Assembly: GCF_015223065.1 (NCBI RefSeq)
Contig: NZ_JADFBY010000011.1
Location: 1 to 64,000, forward strand
Source of the DNA: Mucilaginibacter sp. JRF
GTDB taxonomy: Bacteria; Bacteroidota; Bacteroidia; Sphingobacteriales; Sphingobacteriaceae
DNA length: 64,000 nucleotides
Direction: 5' to 3'
Below are positions 1 to 8,810 of this stretch, piece after piece; the first letter of the stretch is position 1; every line of letters starts with the position of its first letter. A model generated the notes under the pieces. It searched no databases. It saw nothing but the letters and a program-made list of their open reading frames with translations, and was not told the origin of the DNA. The position numbers and the translations under genes are program-made.

Positions 1-84
1 ATTCGCTTACCATTGCGGTAAGTAAATCTTTCACTATTTTTTCCTCCGAAATTCGCTTTCGAAGCTTCCCCCGTTTTGGGTCTG

Positions 85-114
85 CAAAGGTAGAAATCTC
101 TTTCTCTTTTCCAA
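85..114 (-). promoter_or_regulatory. Tandem promoter P1 (leftmost)
   Basis: On the minus strand TACCTTTG (plus 85-92) matches the Bacteroidetes -7 consensus TAnnTTTG. A TTGG (plus 111-114) lies 18 bp upstream as the -33 element. A short G/C-rich stem (CCC...GGG, plus about 70-81) follows the start site. It is the last of three similar promoters and points out of the left edge of the window. Confidence 0.7.
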
Positions 115-209
115 AATAAAAAAACTTTATTTTTTTTTATTTTTTTCAAACTCTCAATCCGATCACTCCCTCAGCCTTTCAGCCTTAGAAGCCCCGCCGT
201 TGCGGGTCG

Positions 210-241
210 CAAAGGTAGCACTTTTTCTTTCACTCCGGCAA
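210..241 (-). promoter_or_regulatory. Tandem promoter P2 (middle)
   Basis: On the minus strand TACCTTTG (plus 210-217) is preceded by TTG (plus 239-241) at 21 bp, matching the Bacteroidetes -33/-7 promoter. The predicted early transcript begins with a strong hairpin, CCCGC-AACG-GCGGG. The -7 box and its flanking GC are the same as in P1 and P3. Confidence 0.7.
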
Positions 242-368
242 GAAATATTTTTTATTTTTTTTCTCGCCCTTTCCGTCGCTCCGGTCGCCGCTATATCAGC
301 TCCCTTCGCTCCCACTCTACCCTCGTCTATCCTTTCAAATAACTCCGCTTTATCGTTCAAAGCGGCTG

Positions 369-399
369 CAAAGGTACGCCTTTATCTTTCTCATCCAAA
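369..399 (-). promoter_or_regulatory. Tandem promoter P3 (rightmost)
   Basis: On the minus strand TACCTTTG (plus 369-376) is preceded by TTTG (plus 396-399) at 19 bp. A hairpin, CCGCTTT ... AAAGCGG, follows immediately. With P1 and P2 this makes three promoters in about 290 bp. The rest of 1-499 is A/T-rich spacer in which I see no credible gene. Confidence 0.7.
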
Positions 400-499
400 T
401 ACTCACCCAGCTTTTCCTTGCTTATATGTTTAAACACGCTGTAAATCAATGGGAAAAAATTATAGCGAAGAGCAAACATTCGGGAGAAGGATGAATAAT

Positions 500-1390
500 C
501 TACTTTTCGAGCGCTATATAATTGTTCTCTACCGAGCCATCAGCATATAGTTTTAAAACCGCGTAACCCGGAGGCGTTTCCTGATAATAATAGGTACCGG
601 CCGACTCCTTATCGCCCTTTCCCCACCAATATCCACTCATTGAACCATTGCAGAAATAATGCACGCCATTATATTCTACCTCGTCCTGCAAGTGCTGATG
701 ACCGCTTAAACACACTTTTACTTTATCCTTATGTTTATAAAAAAGCGCTTTCAATTCCTTGTAATCGCCGTGCTGGCCACCGCTCCAGGCGCAGGTTGAT
801 GATAGTATGGGGTAATGCGACATAATGAGCACAGGGGTATTAGCCGGCAGTTTAGTCAAATCATCGCTTAACCATTGCATCTGCTCCGCATCAAGGGTTG
901 TACCTTTGTTATTTCCATCCAGAATAATGAAGTGCCATCCCTTTTGATCAAAGCTATAATAACGGCGCGGCATTTTTAAGCGTTTTACCACGTATGGTAT
1001 GCCGTACATTTCATCCTGCTGCGATGGTGCCTTCCACCACGAATCGTGATTACCTATGCAACTGTGCACTTTAAGATTGGTGCCGCTGATAAATTTATCC
1101 CACAAAGCCCACTGGCTGGTTACCATATCGCGGGTAACGTTATCGTAAGAGGCATCGAATATGGAATCGCCGCCGTTCAAAATAAAATCGAAACGGTGAG
1201 CTTTGAGTACCTTATCAAGATAAGCAGCCGCCCTTGCAGGTGCGTCATCCTGATCGCGGATATGTATATCTGTAATATGCGCTATGGTCAGCACAGGTTT
1301 AGTCTTTTCGGCAGCCTGAGCACCCGGTGCCGGCAAAACAGCGGCACCACCCAGCAAGGCAGAGCTTTGAATAAAATCCCTTCTTTTCAT
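500..1390 (-). CDS. Exported calcineurin-like metallophosphoesterase
   Basis: A 296-aa metal-dependent phosphoesterase. The metallophosphoesterase motifs appear in order: DxH (D41, H43), GGDS (D75), GNHD (113-116), SHYP (H192) and GHQH (230-233), so both metal sites look complete. The N-terminus has twin arginines (KRRDFIQ) followed by a hydrophobic stretch ending in an AQA-type site, which suggests Tat or Sec export of a folded metalloenzyme to the periplasm. It is the last gene of a five-gene operon with a SusCD transporter and a second phosphoesterase, so it probably removes phosphate from, or splits phosphodiesters in, whatever SusCD imports. The substrate cannot be told from sequence. 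No clear terminator follows. Confidence 0.88.
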   Translation of the reverse strand: MKRRDFIQSSALLGGAAVLPAPGAQAAEKTKPVLTIAHITDIHIRDQDDAPARAAAYLDKVLKAHRFDFILNGGDSIFDASYDNVTRDMVTSQWALWDKFISGTNLKVHSCIGNHDSWWKAPSQQDEMYGIPYVVKRLKMPRRYYSFDQKGWHFIILDGNNKGTTLDAEQMQWLSDDLTKLPANTPVLIMSHYPILSSTCAWSGGQHGDYKELKALFYKHKDKVKVCLSGHQHLQDEVEYNGVHYFCNGSMSGYWWGKGDKESAGTYYYQETPPGYAVLKLYADGSVENNYIALEK

Positions 1391-1416
1391 TTGTTTATTG
1401 ATAATGTAGATGATGA

Positions 1417-1677
1417 TTAACCTTTACGCAGATTATCGGTATACATACCATATATGGCTATAGCGCCCCAAACAAAGTTGAGGAATGCCGCCGGGTACGA
1501 ATGATCGTACAGAGCGCTGGCGCCTACAAATAATCCGCCTAAAATATTAGCTAAATGAAAAGCGACCGAGGTTGGTCGCCATTTTTTGATGATGAGCAGG
1601 AAATATGAAACTAAAAAAAGCAATGCACCAAGCCAGCCTAAAACATCAAATACTATTTTAGTGGTGGCCTGGTGCAT
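1417..1677 (-). CDS. Small three-helix membrane protein
   Basis: An 86-aa protein made almost entirely of three hydrophobic helices (about residues 9-29, 38-56 and 62-79) with short charged loops. Its pattern (an LGWLGALLFLVSY-like first helix, then NILGG and NFVWGAIAIYG) resembles the small CBU_0592-like membrane family, whose function is not known to me. It sits 6 bp after the phosphatase gene and 26 bp before the metallophosphoesterase, so it is co-transcribed with the SusCD/phosphoesterase operon. Its role there is unknown. Confidence 0.7.
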   Translation of the reverse strand: MHQATTKIVFDVLGWLGALLFLVSYFLLIIKKWRPTSVAFHLANILGGLFVGASALYDHSYPAAFLNFVWGAIAIYGMYTDNLRKG

Positions 1678-1683
1678 ACTTGT

Positions 1684-2925
1684 TTATTTTTTATTGATTA
1701 TCCAGCGATTTACGGTATTGTATTTACCCTCCAATACTATCTTATAAAAGTCTGAAGCGGTTTCGCGGCTTAAATCTATATCAAATTTTCCATCCTTTAC
1801 GGGTACCTCACCTATTAACTTATAATTATCGGGCTTGCCGGTTTCCTTAAAGTTATTGGTAGCGGCAAGCCATACCTTCACTTTACCTTCGGTATCGGCA
1901 GCTTTCCAGCTCAGGCTGATCTTATTATCGGCTTTAATAGCAACCGGGTTTGATAATGAAACTTTGCCTATCAGCGGCACGCCGTCAAGCTCGCGCTGCT
2001 GATCGGCTGATAGTTTTACATCCACAAAACGGGCTATGGTTGGCAATATATCAACCACAGCTACCTGCTGTGCCTGTTTGGCGTAGGTATTAAGTGGTTT
2101 AGCATTGGTAACTATCCATGAGGCACGCTCACGGTCGCTTTGGCCGCCATGATCTTTACCTTTTTGAGGATCGCGACCATGATCAGTTGTTATCACGATC
2201 AGCCAATCTTCCTTATACTTCTCTTTACGCTGCTTAATGGCTTCCCAAAGCTGACCTACACGACGGTCGGCAGCACGAACGGCATCATAAAACTGCTCGC
2301 TATCGCCATACATGTGGCCCATATCATCAGTATACTCCAGGTATACCCATGAAAGGTCGGGCGCATCCTGACTGATGGCACGTGCGGCATCATCAATAAC
2401 AGCCTGATCAATGTTCGACATGAATTTGCGGCCCCTGTCATGCGGGTATTTCACGGTGTCGAGCTCCAAACCATCAAAATGATGATCGAGCTTGATGTTG
2501 CCGGTTTGTGCCAACCCCTCGCCTACCAGTTTGGTACGGTTATCTTCCCAGCTCGAAAATATGGCTGTTTTCTTTTCAGGATACTGATCCTCAAAAAACC
2601 TGAAGATGGTTGGGTAATGGTAGTTTGGCGCCGCGATATCATTATCGGGCACGTTATGCTTGTGGAACCATACACCGGTAATCACATTGTTATAGCCCGG
2701 GGCCGATATGGTTGGCGTTTGGTTGAACCCGCCCTTTTCGCCGCCCTGGAAAGCGCTCAACAGAGCGCCCTCCTTTGCTATGGCGTGCATATTAGGGGTC
2801 GATACTTTTTCCAGAACATCCTTTGATACACCATCAATGATCACAAAAATGGCTTTCTTTTTTTGTGCCGAGGCCAGGCCTGCAACACAAACAAGTACAG
2901 CAACGGTTATAAATTTCTTCATCAT
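1684..2925 (-). CDS. Secreted alkaline-phosphatase-superfamily phosphodiesterase/phosphatase
   Basis: A 413-aa protein with a signal peptide (cleavage near ASA-Q21). The alkaline phosphatase/nucleotide pyrophosphatase fold is shown by IIDGV (metal Asp D31), a Thr nucleophile region TPTISAPGYNN (about 70-80), a TPNM segment, and the C-terminal metal motif TTDHGRD followed by DHGG. Family members cleave phosphomono- or diesters such as nucleotides, phospholipid head groups or sugar phosphates. The last about 100 residues look like a fibronectin-III-type beta domain (SLSWKA ... VWLAATNN). It lies 14 bp after susD and 6 bp before the small membrane protein. The pairing with a metallophosphoesterase suggests two-step release of phosphate outside the cytoplasm. 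Confidence 0.85.
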   Translation of the reverse strand: MMKKFITVAVLVCVAGLASAQKKKAIFVIIDGVSKDVLEKVSTPNMHAIAKEGALLSAFQGGEKGGFNQTPTISAPGYNNVITGVWFHKHNVPDNDIAAPNYHYPTIFRFFEDQYPEKKTAIFSSWEDNRTKLVGEGLAQTGNIKLDHHFDGLELDTVKYPHDRGRKFMSNIDQAVIDDAARAISQDAPDLSWVYLEYTDDMGHMYGDSEQFYDAVRAADRRVGQLWEAIKQRKEKYKEDWLIVITTDHGRDPQKGKDHGGQSDRERASWIVTNAKPLNTYAKQAQQVAVVDILPTIARFVDVKLSADQQRELDGVPLIGKVSLSNPVAIKADNKISLSWKAADTEGKVKVWLAATNNFKETGKPDNYKLIGEVPVKDGKFDIDLSRETASDFYKIVLEGKYNTVNRWIINKK

Positions 2926-2939
2926 AACAATTTTAATAA

Positions 2940-4739
2940 TTACCAGCCAAATATTTGCTTCAGGTTTGGATTAAGCAGCACCTGGTTTGCAGGTACCGGG
3001 CGATAGTAAAACTTCGGCTCCTGGAAAGTACCCATATCGGCAATGGTTTGTATGGTGCCTGATGTACCGTTTTTAAGAAACACACCCGCATCCTGCCCAA
3101 TGGTGCCTGTACGGTAATAAACATAAGCTACCCCAAGTTCATTCTGCTCACGTACGGCAGGTATTGATTCAGAATTGGCTAATAAAATAATATCGCCAAT
3201 GCCATCGCCTGTTAAATCGTGCTTGCCAAGGCCTGAGAAATAGATACCCTCTGGTTCCTTCTCCAACAGCTTACCGGCATTCCAGCGCATCAGGTCATCA
3301 AAACGGTAACCTTCAAGCGCCATCTCGATACGGCGCTCGCGACGGATTTCAAGCACGGCAGCACGTTGCGATGAGCTGATAGTTGGATAACGGGCATTCT
3401 GCACCGGATCAATCGCCGGACTTACCGACATACCCGGCATACCTACCCTTTGGCGCAACAAGTTGATACTTATATCCAGATCATTCTGTGTTAGCTCGCC
3501 AAGCTCGGCCTTAGCCTCGGCATAGGTAAGTAATATTTCGGCATAACGCAGTACCGGTATATCAATATTTTGCTGTACCTCATTACTGGTAACGTTTACA
3601 AAGCCCTTTATTTGGTGATAACCGCTAAAGTTTTTGGCCAATTGCTGTACATATAAACCACCACCTTGCGAATAGGTAGATGTATTTACAAGTACAAACC
3701 CCGGGTAAGCATAAGTTTGGCTCAACCTTGGGTCGCGGTTTTGAAACTCCTGCACGAACGAGAAAGTTGCATAACCGCTTTGGTTGGTGTATGGCGTACC
3801 ATCGGTTCTTAAATAATCCTGCAACAGATCTTTTGACGGCGATACCTCATAGTTACCGAATACGGTAGTGCTAAAGCCGCTGCCTAATACACCGAATTGA
3901 AAATAACGGGCAAGTATTACTTCGGAGTTACGGCTCAGGTCTTCCTGAACAAACAGGTTATGATAATCCTGGTCAGGGTTGCCGGTGGTGTATAACTCGA
4001 AACCACCGTTATCAATTATATCCTTTGATACATCGCCGCCAAGTTGTAAAAACTCATTCGCGGTAGCGGTAAGGTTAAGTTCAGAATGGTAGCGTCTGTA
4101 AGTACCTTCGTACAGGGCGAATTTTGCCTGGTAGGCTTTTACCACCCATTGGTTTACACCGCCCTGGTCGCCATCCTGATACACGTGCTCAGCGGCGAAG
4201 GCCAGATCTTCCATAATTTTCCCAACCACAAACTCGCGGGTGTCGCGAGGTTTGGTAAGCAACTCGGTATCGTCAACGTTCATGGTTTGTTCGTACCATG
4301 GCACATCTGAGTAGCGTTTTACCTTATCTATATAGAATTGCGCCCTGAAAAAGCGTGCTATACCTTCATAGTTGTTCAATATTTCGTCAGACAGGCGCGC
4401 ATTTCTGAAATTCTCCAGAAAGTAATTGGCGCTGCGCAGTTGCTCCCAGTTCCAGCCTGATACTATGGTTGAGGCGGTTGGATTGCCTACCATCATGGTT
4501 TTAACTTCAACAGCACCGGTTGTTGGGGCGTTATCAGTTGAGCGGTCATCATTATAGATGCCGAATCCCGGAAAATTGTATAAGCTGTTCAAATACATTT
4601 TCAGATCTTCCTCACTGTTAAAGTAATTGCCCTCGCCAATATTACTTTGATTTTGCCTGTCTAAAAAATCCTTTTTACAGGCGCTAAGGCTAATTGCCGC
4701 CAGCGCAATGCCGGCTATATATTTTTTAATGAGTTTCAT
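2940..4739 (-). CDS. SusD/RagB-family outer-membrane lipoprotein
   Basis: The surface substrate-binding partner of the SusC pore encoded 11 bp upstream. I chose the internal ATG at 4739 over the longer frame start at 4793. It gives a clean lipoprotein signal (MKLIKKYIAG ... SLSAC, lipid Cys C21), while the longer start adds 18 basic residues and overlaps susC. The mature protein of about 580 aa has SusD hallmarks: the FLDRQ start, an N-terminal TPR region with SANYFLENFR and ARFFRAQFY, and the C-terminal ERRIEMALEGYRFDDLMRW block. No glycosidase accompanies it, so the ligand is probably not a plain polysaccharide. A phosphorylated compound is the better guess from the neighbours. Confidence 0.92.
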   Translation of the reverse strand: MKLIKKYIAGIALAAISLSACKKDFLDRQNQSNIGEGNYFNSEEDLKMYLNSLYNFPGFGIYNDDRSTDNAPTTGAVEVKTMMVGNPTASTIVSGWNWEQLRSANYFLENFRNARLSDEILNNYEGIARFFRAQFYIDKVKRYSDVPWYEQTMNVDDTELLTKPRDTREFVVGKIMEDLAFAAEHVYQDGDQGGVNQWVVKAYQAKFALYEGTYRRYHSELNLTATANEFLQLGGDVSKDIIDNGGFELYTTGNPDQDYHNLFVQEDLSRNSEVILARYFQFGVLGSGFSTTVFGNYEVSPSKDLLQDYLRTDGTPYTNQSGYATFSFVQEFQNRDPRLSQTYAYPGFVLVNTSTYSQGGGLYVQQLAKNFSGYHQIKGFVNVTSNEVQQNIDIPVLRYAEILLTYAEAKAELGELTQNDLDISINLLRQRVGMPGMSVSPAIDPVQNARYPTISSSQRAAVLEIRRERRIEMALEGYRFDDLMRWNAGKLLEKEPEGIYFSGLGKHDLTGDGIGDIILLANSESIPAVREQNELGVAYVYYRTGTIGQDAGVFLKNGTSGTIQTIADMGTFQEPKFYYRPVPANQVLLNPNLKQIFGW

Positions 4740-4750
4740 TGTTCGCTTTA

Positions 4751-7700
4751 TTAAAAGTTTACGTTTAGGCCGATAGAGTATCTGCGCTGCCATGGGTAAG
4801 CGTAGCCGTTACCGCTACGGTTAGTATCATTATTCGGGTTTATAGCCGCATTTACGTTAACTGCTTCCGGATCGTAGTATTTTTTTAGTGCCGACCACTC
4901 GTAGATGTTCTCGCCACTTACATAGAACCTTACGTTTGACATGCCCCACTTTTTGGTAAGCGTAGCCGGTAAGGTGTAACCTACAGTAAGGTTTTTAAAG
5001 CGTATATAAGCCGCGTTTAACATGTAACCTGTTTGCGGTATAGCTAAACCTTTGGCGTTACCTGTGGTAGTACCCAGGTTAACATCCGCCAACCATGATT
5101 GCAGTATAGGGTAACGTGCATCTAAATTTTGGTTGCCTAAACCAGCATTGATATAAGCCTGTGAGTGTTTGGCCATATCCACATCGCTATCATTATTAGG
5201 CCTGTAAAAATCAAGCAGGTGCGTGTAGCCACCGGCGTATGGTTGCTGGTAGAAGCCCCAGTAAAGGTAATCAAGCGGATAGTAATCGCGTTTGGCCACA
5301 CCCTGGAAGAATGCGCGGATATCAAAGCCTTTCCAGCTCGCGTTAAGGTCAACACCAAAACGGTAGCGTGGCGATGAGTTACCAATAACCGAAAGATCCT
5401 TGGCATCATTAGCGGTAAGGCCGGTTTCGATAGCGCCGTTGCCGTCAATATCCTTATACTTTGGCCAGCCCGGTACTATTGAAAGCGCATCCCACGGAAT
5501 GATTGATGATTGATCAAGCGCGTCTATCTCTGCCTGGTTTTGGAACAGGCCATCGCTTTGCAAGCCCCATATTTCGCCCAGTTCCATACCTTCACGGTAA
5601 CGGGTTAAGCTACCACTTGGGTTACTGAAACGGGTAATGTGTGAGCGGCTGTCAGACACTACTACCCTCGCGCTAAAGTTAACCGGGTCGCTGCTGGTTC
5701 TGAAAGTGGTTTGGTATGCTGCCGAGAATTCCCAACCGCGGGTTCTCAGGTCGGCGGCGTTTTCAATTGGTGGCGTAGCACCCAATACACCCGGCATTTC
5801 CTGCCCTGCTACCAACATGCCTTTGGTATCGCGCTGATAGATATCAAACGTAAAGTTCAGTTTATTATTAAATAAACCAATATCGGTACCCAGGTTTACG
5901 GTTGATACATCTTCCCAGGTATAGTTAGGGCTTACCAGTTGAGGCACACCTATGTTAATAGGCAACTCACCATTAATAAGGTAGTTTGATGATGGCCTGC
6001 TGAATGTTGGCTGGAAGCCGTAATCAGAAACCAGCTGATTGCCTAATGAACCGTATGATCCTCTTATTTTAAAATTACTTACTACGTTACGCAGGTTCTC
6101 CATAAAATCCTCCTGATCAACACGCCAAGCCGCTGATGCTGACGGGAAGAAACCAAAGCGTTTTTCTTTAGGGAAACGTGAAGTACCATCGTAACGACCG
6201 TTAAACTCAAGGATATACTTATCATCATAAGTATAGTTTACACGGTAAAACAAACCTTGCAAAGCCCAGTCATTGATAGGATTGCGCGGCTGACCTGCCA
6301 GCGTAGTTGCCAACCCTACTGTTGGGTACGATGACGAGATCAGGTTATTCATCGTAAAGTCGGTAATATCAGTTTTTGAATATTCCTGATTATAACCACC
6401 CATTACACTAATCGCGTGCTTGTTCCACTTATCGCTATAGGTGGCATATAAGTTAAGTACGGTATAATCGGTAAAGGCGGTGTATTTACGGGCATAGCTG
6501 GTACCCTCGCTACGTACATCGTTCGGGCCAAAACCTATATCAATAGGTAAGCCATACTCGTCATAGTTTTCAGCGCCACGGCGGTAGGTGAACTCACCGT
6601 TAACTTTCAGCTTGTTTTTGATAAGCGATAACTCGCCATTGAACTGGGTTTGCAAGCTGAAATATTTATCAGATGCCTTACCACCCTCAGTTAACCTCGC
6701 GCCTGTACGGCCAACCTCGGTATTAGCCCAGGTACCATCAGGATTTTTATCATAATCAGTAGGGAAAAGGTTATAAATACCCGATATAGAATAGTTTGAC
6801 GGGTTTTCGCGCCTTGTTGATGTTAGATAAGTGTTGTTACCTAGGTTTAACCAAGGTGTTACCTGATAATTCACCTTACTACGGAAGCTGTAACGATCAA
6901 AATAATCATCAGCTATTTTAAGTAAACCATTTTGGCGGTTATAGTTACCTGACAGGTAATACTGTGCCTTTGGCGATTTGCCGCTTATTGAAAGGGCATG
7001 ATCTTGCGAGAAGGTATAATCACTTAAAAAGTAACGGGTCCAGTCGCGGTTACCCATGTACTCCCAAAGACTGTTGTCTGTAGGGTTAACACGCACACCT
7101 GGAATTGATGGATTATCTGAACGCTCTTTAGCGTACTGGTAATACTGGTCGCTGTAGTTTACGTTATCCCAAGGGGTATTGTTGGTTGATAGCTCCAGCA
7201 AACGTGAATAGATATATGGGTCGGTAATTTTATCGGGCATTACCGTTGGTTTGTTGAATGATGAGTTGTTGCTGTAACTTAAGCTCACACCATCCTGTGT
7301 ACCGGTTTTTGTAGTGATCAATATAACACCGAACGCGGCACGTGCACCGTATACGGCAGCTGATGACGCATCTTTAATAACCGATAAATTTTCGATATCC
7401 TGCGGATTCAAACGGTTAAGTTCAACCGCGTCCGATGGTACACCATCTATCAGGATAAGCGGATCGCCACCATTAATTGAAGTGATACCACGAATGTTGA
7501 TGTTAGCGGCTGCACCAGGCTCGCCCGAGCCAAAATCGATATTAAGGTTGGGTACCAAACCCTGTAAGCCCTGCGCCACGTTTGATATTGGGCGGCTGGC
7601 CAGTGTTTTAGCGCTTATCTGATCGACCGCGCCCGATAGGTTTACCTTTTTTTGCGTACCGTAACCTACAACTACAACCTCGTTAAGTTCGGAGTTGTCG

Positions 7701-7990
7701 GCTTTCAGGTTAACGTCAACAGATTTACGGTTACCTACCGTTACTTCCTGTTTAACATAGCCAATGTAAGTAAATACCAAAACGGCATCAGGGCCTGATA
7801 CATTGAGGGAGTAAGTACCCTTAACGTCGGTTTGCGCGCCGGTTGATTTACCTTTTTCCTGAACGGATACGCCGATAAGCGTTTCGCCAAGATCATCTTT
7901 TACTGTACCCGTGACCTTTACTTGTTGAGAGTAGGCAAGGTTGGCGTACAATAACAGACATGCAATTAGTGTGATGTAAAGTTTTTTCAT
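4751..7990 (-). CDS. SusC/RagA TonB-dependent outer-membrane transporter
   Basis: 1079 aa. A signal peptide (ends near AYSQQ) is followed by a carboxypeptidase-regulatory-like beta domain (about 25-100), the SusC signature VVVGYGTQKK, a plug domain (about 118-225, with IRGI and DGVPSDAVELNRLNP) and a large beta-barrel ending in an aromatic residue (NVNF). There is no N-terminal STN domain, so it should not signal through FecR; control is more likely by the divergent TetR. It is the first gene of the operon. A weak -7-like TTCCTTTG lies on the minus strand at plus 8010-8017, and the TetR-type operator is about 40 bp further upstream. Confidence 0.93.
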   Translation of the reverse strand: MKKLYITLIACLLLYANLAYSQQVKVTGTVKDDLGETLIGVSVQEKGKSTGAQTDVKGTYSLNVSGPDAVLVFTYIGYVKQEVTVGNRKSVDVNLKADNSELNEVVVVGYGTQKKVNLSGAVDQISAKTLASRPISNVAQGLQGLVPNLNIDFGSGEPGAAANINIRGITSINGGDPLILIDGVPSDAVELNRLNPQDIENLSVIKDASSAAVYGARAAFGVILITTKTGTQDGVSLSYSNNSSFNKPTVMPDKITDPYIYSRLLELSTNNTPWDNVNYSDQYYQYAKERSDNPSIPGVRVNPTDNSLWEYMGNRDWTRYFLSDYTFSQDHALSISGKSPKAQYYLSGNYNRQNGLLKIADDYFDRYSFRSKVNYQVTPWLNLGNNTYLTSTRRENPSNYSISGIYNLFPTDYDKNPDGTWANTEVGRTGARLTEGGKASDKYFSLQTQFNGELSLIKNKLKVNGEFTYRRGAENYDEYGLPIDIGFGPNDVRSEGTSYARKYTAFTDYTVLNLYATYSDKWNKHAISVMGGYNQEYSKTDITDFTMNNLISSSYPTVGLATTLAGQPRNPINDWALQGLFYRVNYTYDDKYILEFNGRYDGTSRFPKEKRFGFFPSASAAWRVDQEDFMENLRNVVSNFKIRGSYGSLGNQLVSDYGFQPTFSRPSSNYLINGELPINIGVPQLVSPNYTWEDVSTVNLGTDIGLFNNKLNFTFDIYQRDTKGMLVAGQEMPGVLGATPPIENAADLRTRGWEFSAAYQTTFRTSSDPVNFSARVVVSDSRSHITRFSNPSGSLTRYREGMELGEIWGLQSDGLFQNQAEIDALDQSSIIPWDALSIVPGWPKYKDIDGNGAIETGLTANDAKDLSVIGNSSPRYRFGVDLNASWKGFDIRAFFQGVAKRDYYPLDYLYWGFYQQPYAGGYTHLLDFYRPNNDSDVDMAKHSQAYINAGLGNQNLDARYPILQSWLADVNLGTTTGNAKGLAIPQTGYMLNAAYIRFKNLTVGYTLPATLTKKWGMSNVRFYVSGENIYEWSALKKYYDPEAVNVNAAINPNNDTNRSGNGYAYPWQRRYSIGLNVNF

Positions 7991-8058
7991 GTCAGCATTT
8001 TATTTGCTGCAAAGGAATAGCAGCAATGTTAAGCCGACGTGAAATGCTTATTAAATAA

Positions 8059-8072
8059 ACTGACCAATCAGT
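8059..8072. promoter_or_regulatory. Inverted-repeat operator between susC and tetR
   Basis: ACTGA-CCAA-TCAGT, with A/T-rich flanks that extend the symmetry (ATAAACTGA against TCAGTAAATTTAT). It sits in the 135-bp divergent region of a TetR gene and a susC gene, where TetR-family autorepressors normally bind. The ACTGAnnnnTCAGT shape is common for TetR-family sites. That this TetR binds it is inference. Confidence 0.6.
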
Positions 8073-8125
8073 AAATTTATTTTTTTTCTGTTTTTCTTAG
8101 CGCCATGTTTTACTTTTAATGAATT

Positions 8126-8746
8126 ATGGGCAGACGGAGTTTAAAGGAAGATCAGCAAAAACGAATTGTAGAGGCATTTTATGAAGTGGCTAAACGCGAG
8201 GGTATCGAGAATACCTCATTTGGCAAGGTGGCCAAGGAGTTAGAGATGCACCAAAGTTTGGTGATACACTATTTTGCCAATAAGGAAGATCTGCTGCTGG
8301 GGTTGATAGATTTTATAATGATGCGCTATGAAAATATCTACCAGGCTGAAAGTGAATTGGACGACCAGCCCCTTGAAAGATTGACAAGCGTACTGCACAA
8401 CATATTTTCGCGAAAGTGGGATAATTATATTGACGACAGTATTTTTTACAATTGCTTCGCGCTGATATTCAGGCATCAGGAAATTAAGAACCGCTTTCGC
8501 GAATTGCACCTGATGCTGCGCGGCTGGCTGCAAAACTTGATACAGGCCTGTATAGATAAAAAGCAATTGGTTTATGATGATGCCTCAAAGGCCGCCGATA
8601 TTATATTCGTGATATCTGACGGAGCCTATTATTATCTCAGCATGATAGAAGACCCGGTTGCTTATGATATGCACCTGGAACGATATAAAGAGGAAGCCTT
8701 CAGGTTATTAGGTTTGAATGTGGCCGCAGCCAAAGTCAATAACTAA
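8126..8746 (+). CDS. TetR/AcrR-family transcriptional regulator
   Basis: 206 aa. The N-terminal TetR DNA-binding domain is clear (about 8-58): IVEAFYEVAKREG, the helix-turn-helix around FGKVAKELEMHQSLVIHYF, then NKEDLLLGLIDF. The C-terminal helical ligand domain is generic, with an aromatic-rich segment around DGAYYYLSM that could line an inducer pocket. It is transcribed away from the SusCD/phosphoesterase operon across a region with a 14-bp inverted repeat, so it is probably that operon's repressor and its own. The inducer is unknown. Confidence 0.9.
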   Translation: MGRRSLKEDQQKRIVEAFYEVAKREGIENTSFGKVAKELEMHQSLVIHYFANKEDLLLGLIDFIMMRYENIYQAESELDDQPLERLTSVLHNIFSRKWDNYIDDSIFYNCFALIFRHQEIKNRFRELHLMLRGWLQNLIQACIDKKQLVYDDASKAADIIFVISDGAYYYLSMIEDPVAYDMHLERYKEEAFRLLGLNVAAAKVNN

Positions 8747-8753
8747 ACAGCAT

Positions 8754-8797
8754 AAAAAAACGCCCCTTATCATGTTTTGATGAGGGGCGTTTTTTTA
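8754..8797. terminator. Bidirectional intrinsic terminator
   Basis: A 12-bp stem CGCCCCTTATCA / TGATGAGGGGCG (one G-T pair) with a five-base loop, flanked by A7 and T7. It lies between the convergent tetR (plus) and the GH46-like cassette (minus) and can stop both. Confidence 0.9.
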
Positions 8798-8810
8798 AGA
8801 TACCTTTTAC

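Noticed and set aside
163..433. Overlapping short frames of 65 and 77 codons on both strands
   Set aside because: They span the tandem promoter boxes and have A/T-driven composition with no recognisable protein pattern.
2940..4793. Longer start of the first susD
   Set aside because: The extra 18 residues overlap susC and place the lipoprotein signal internally.
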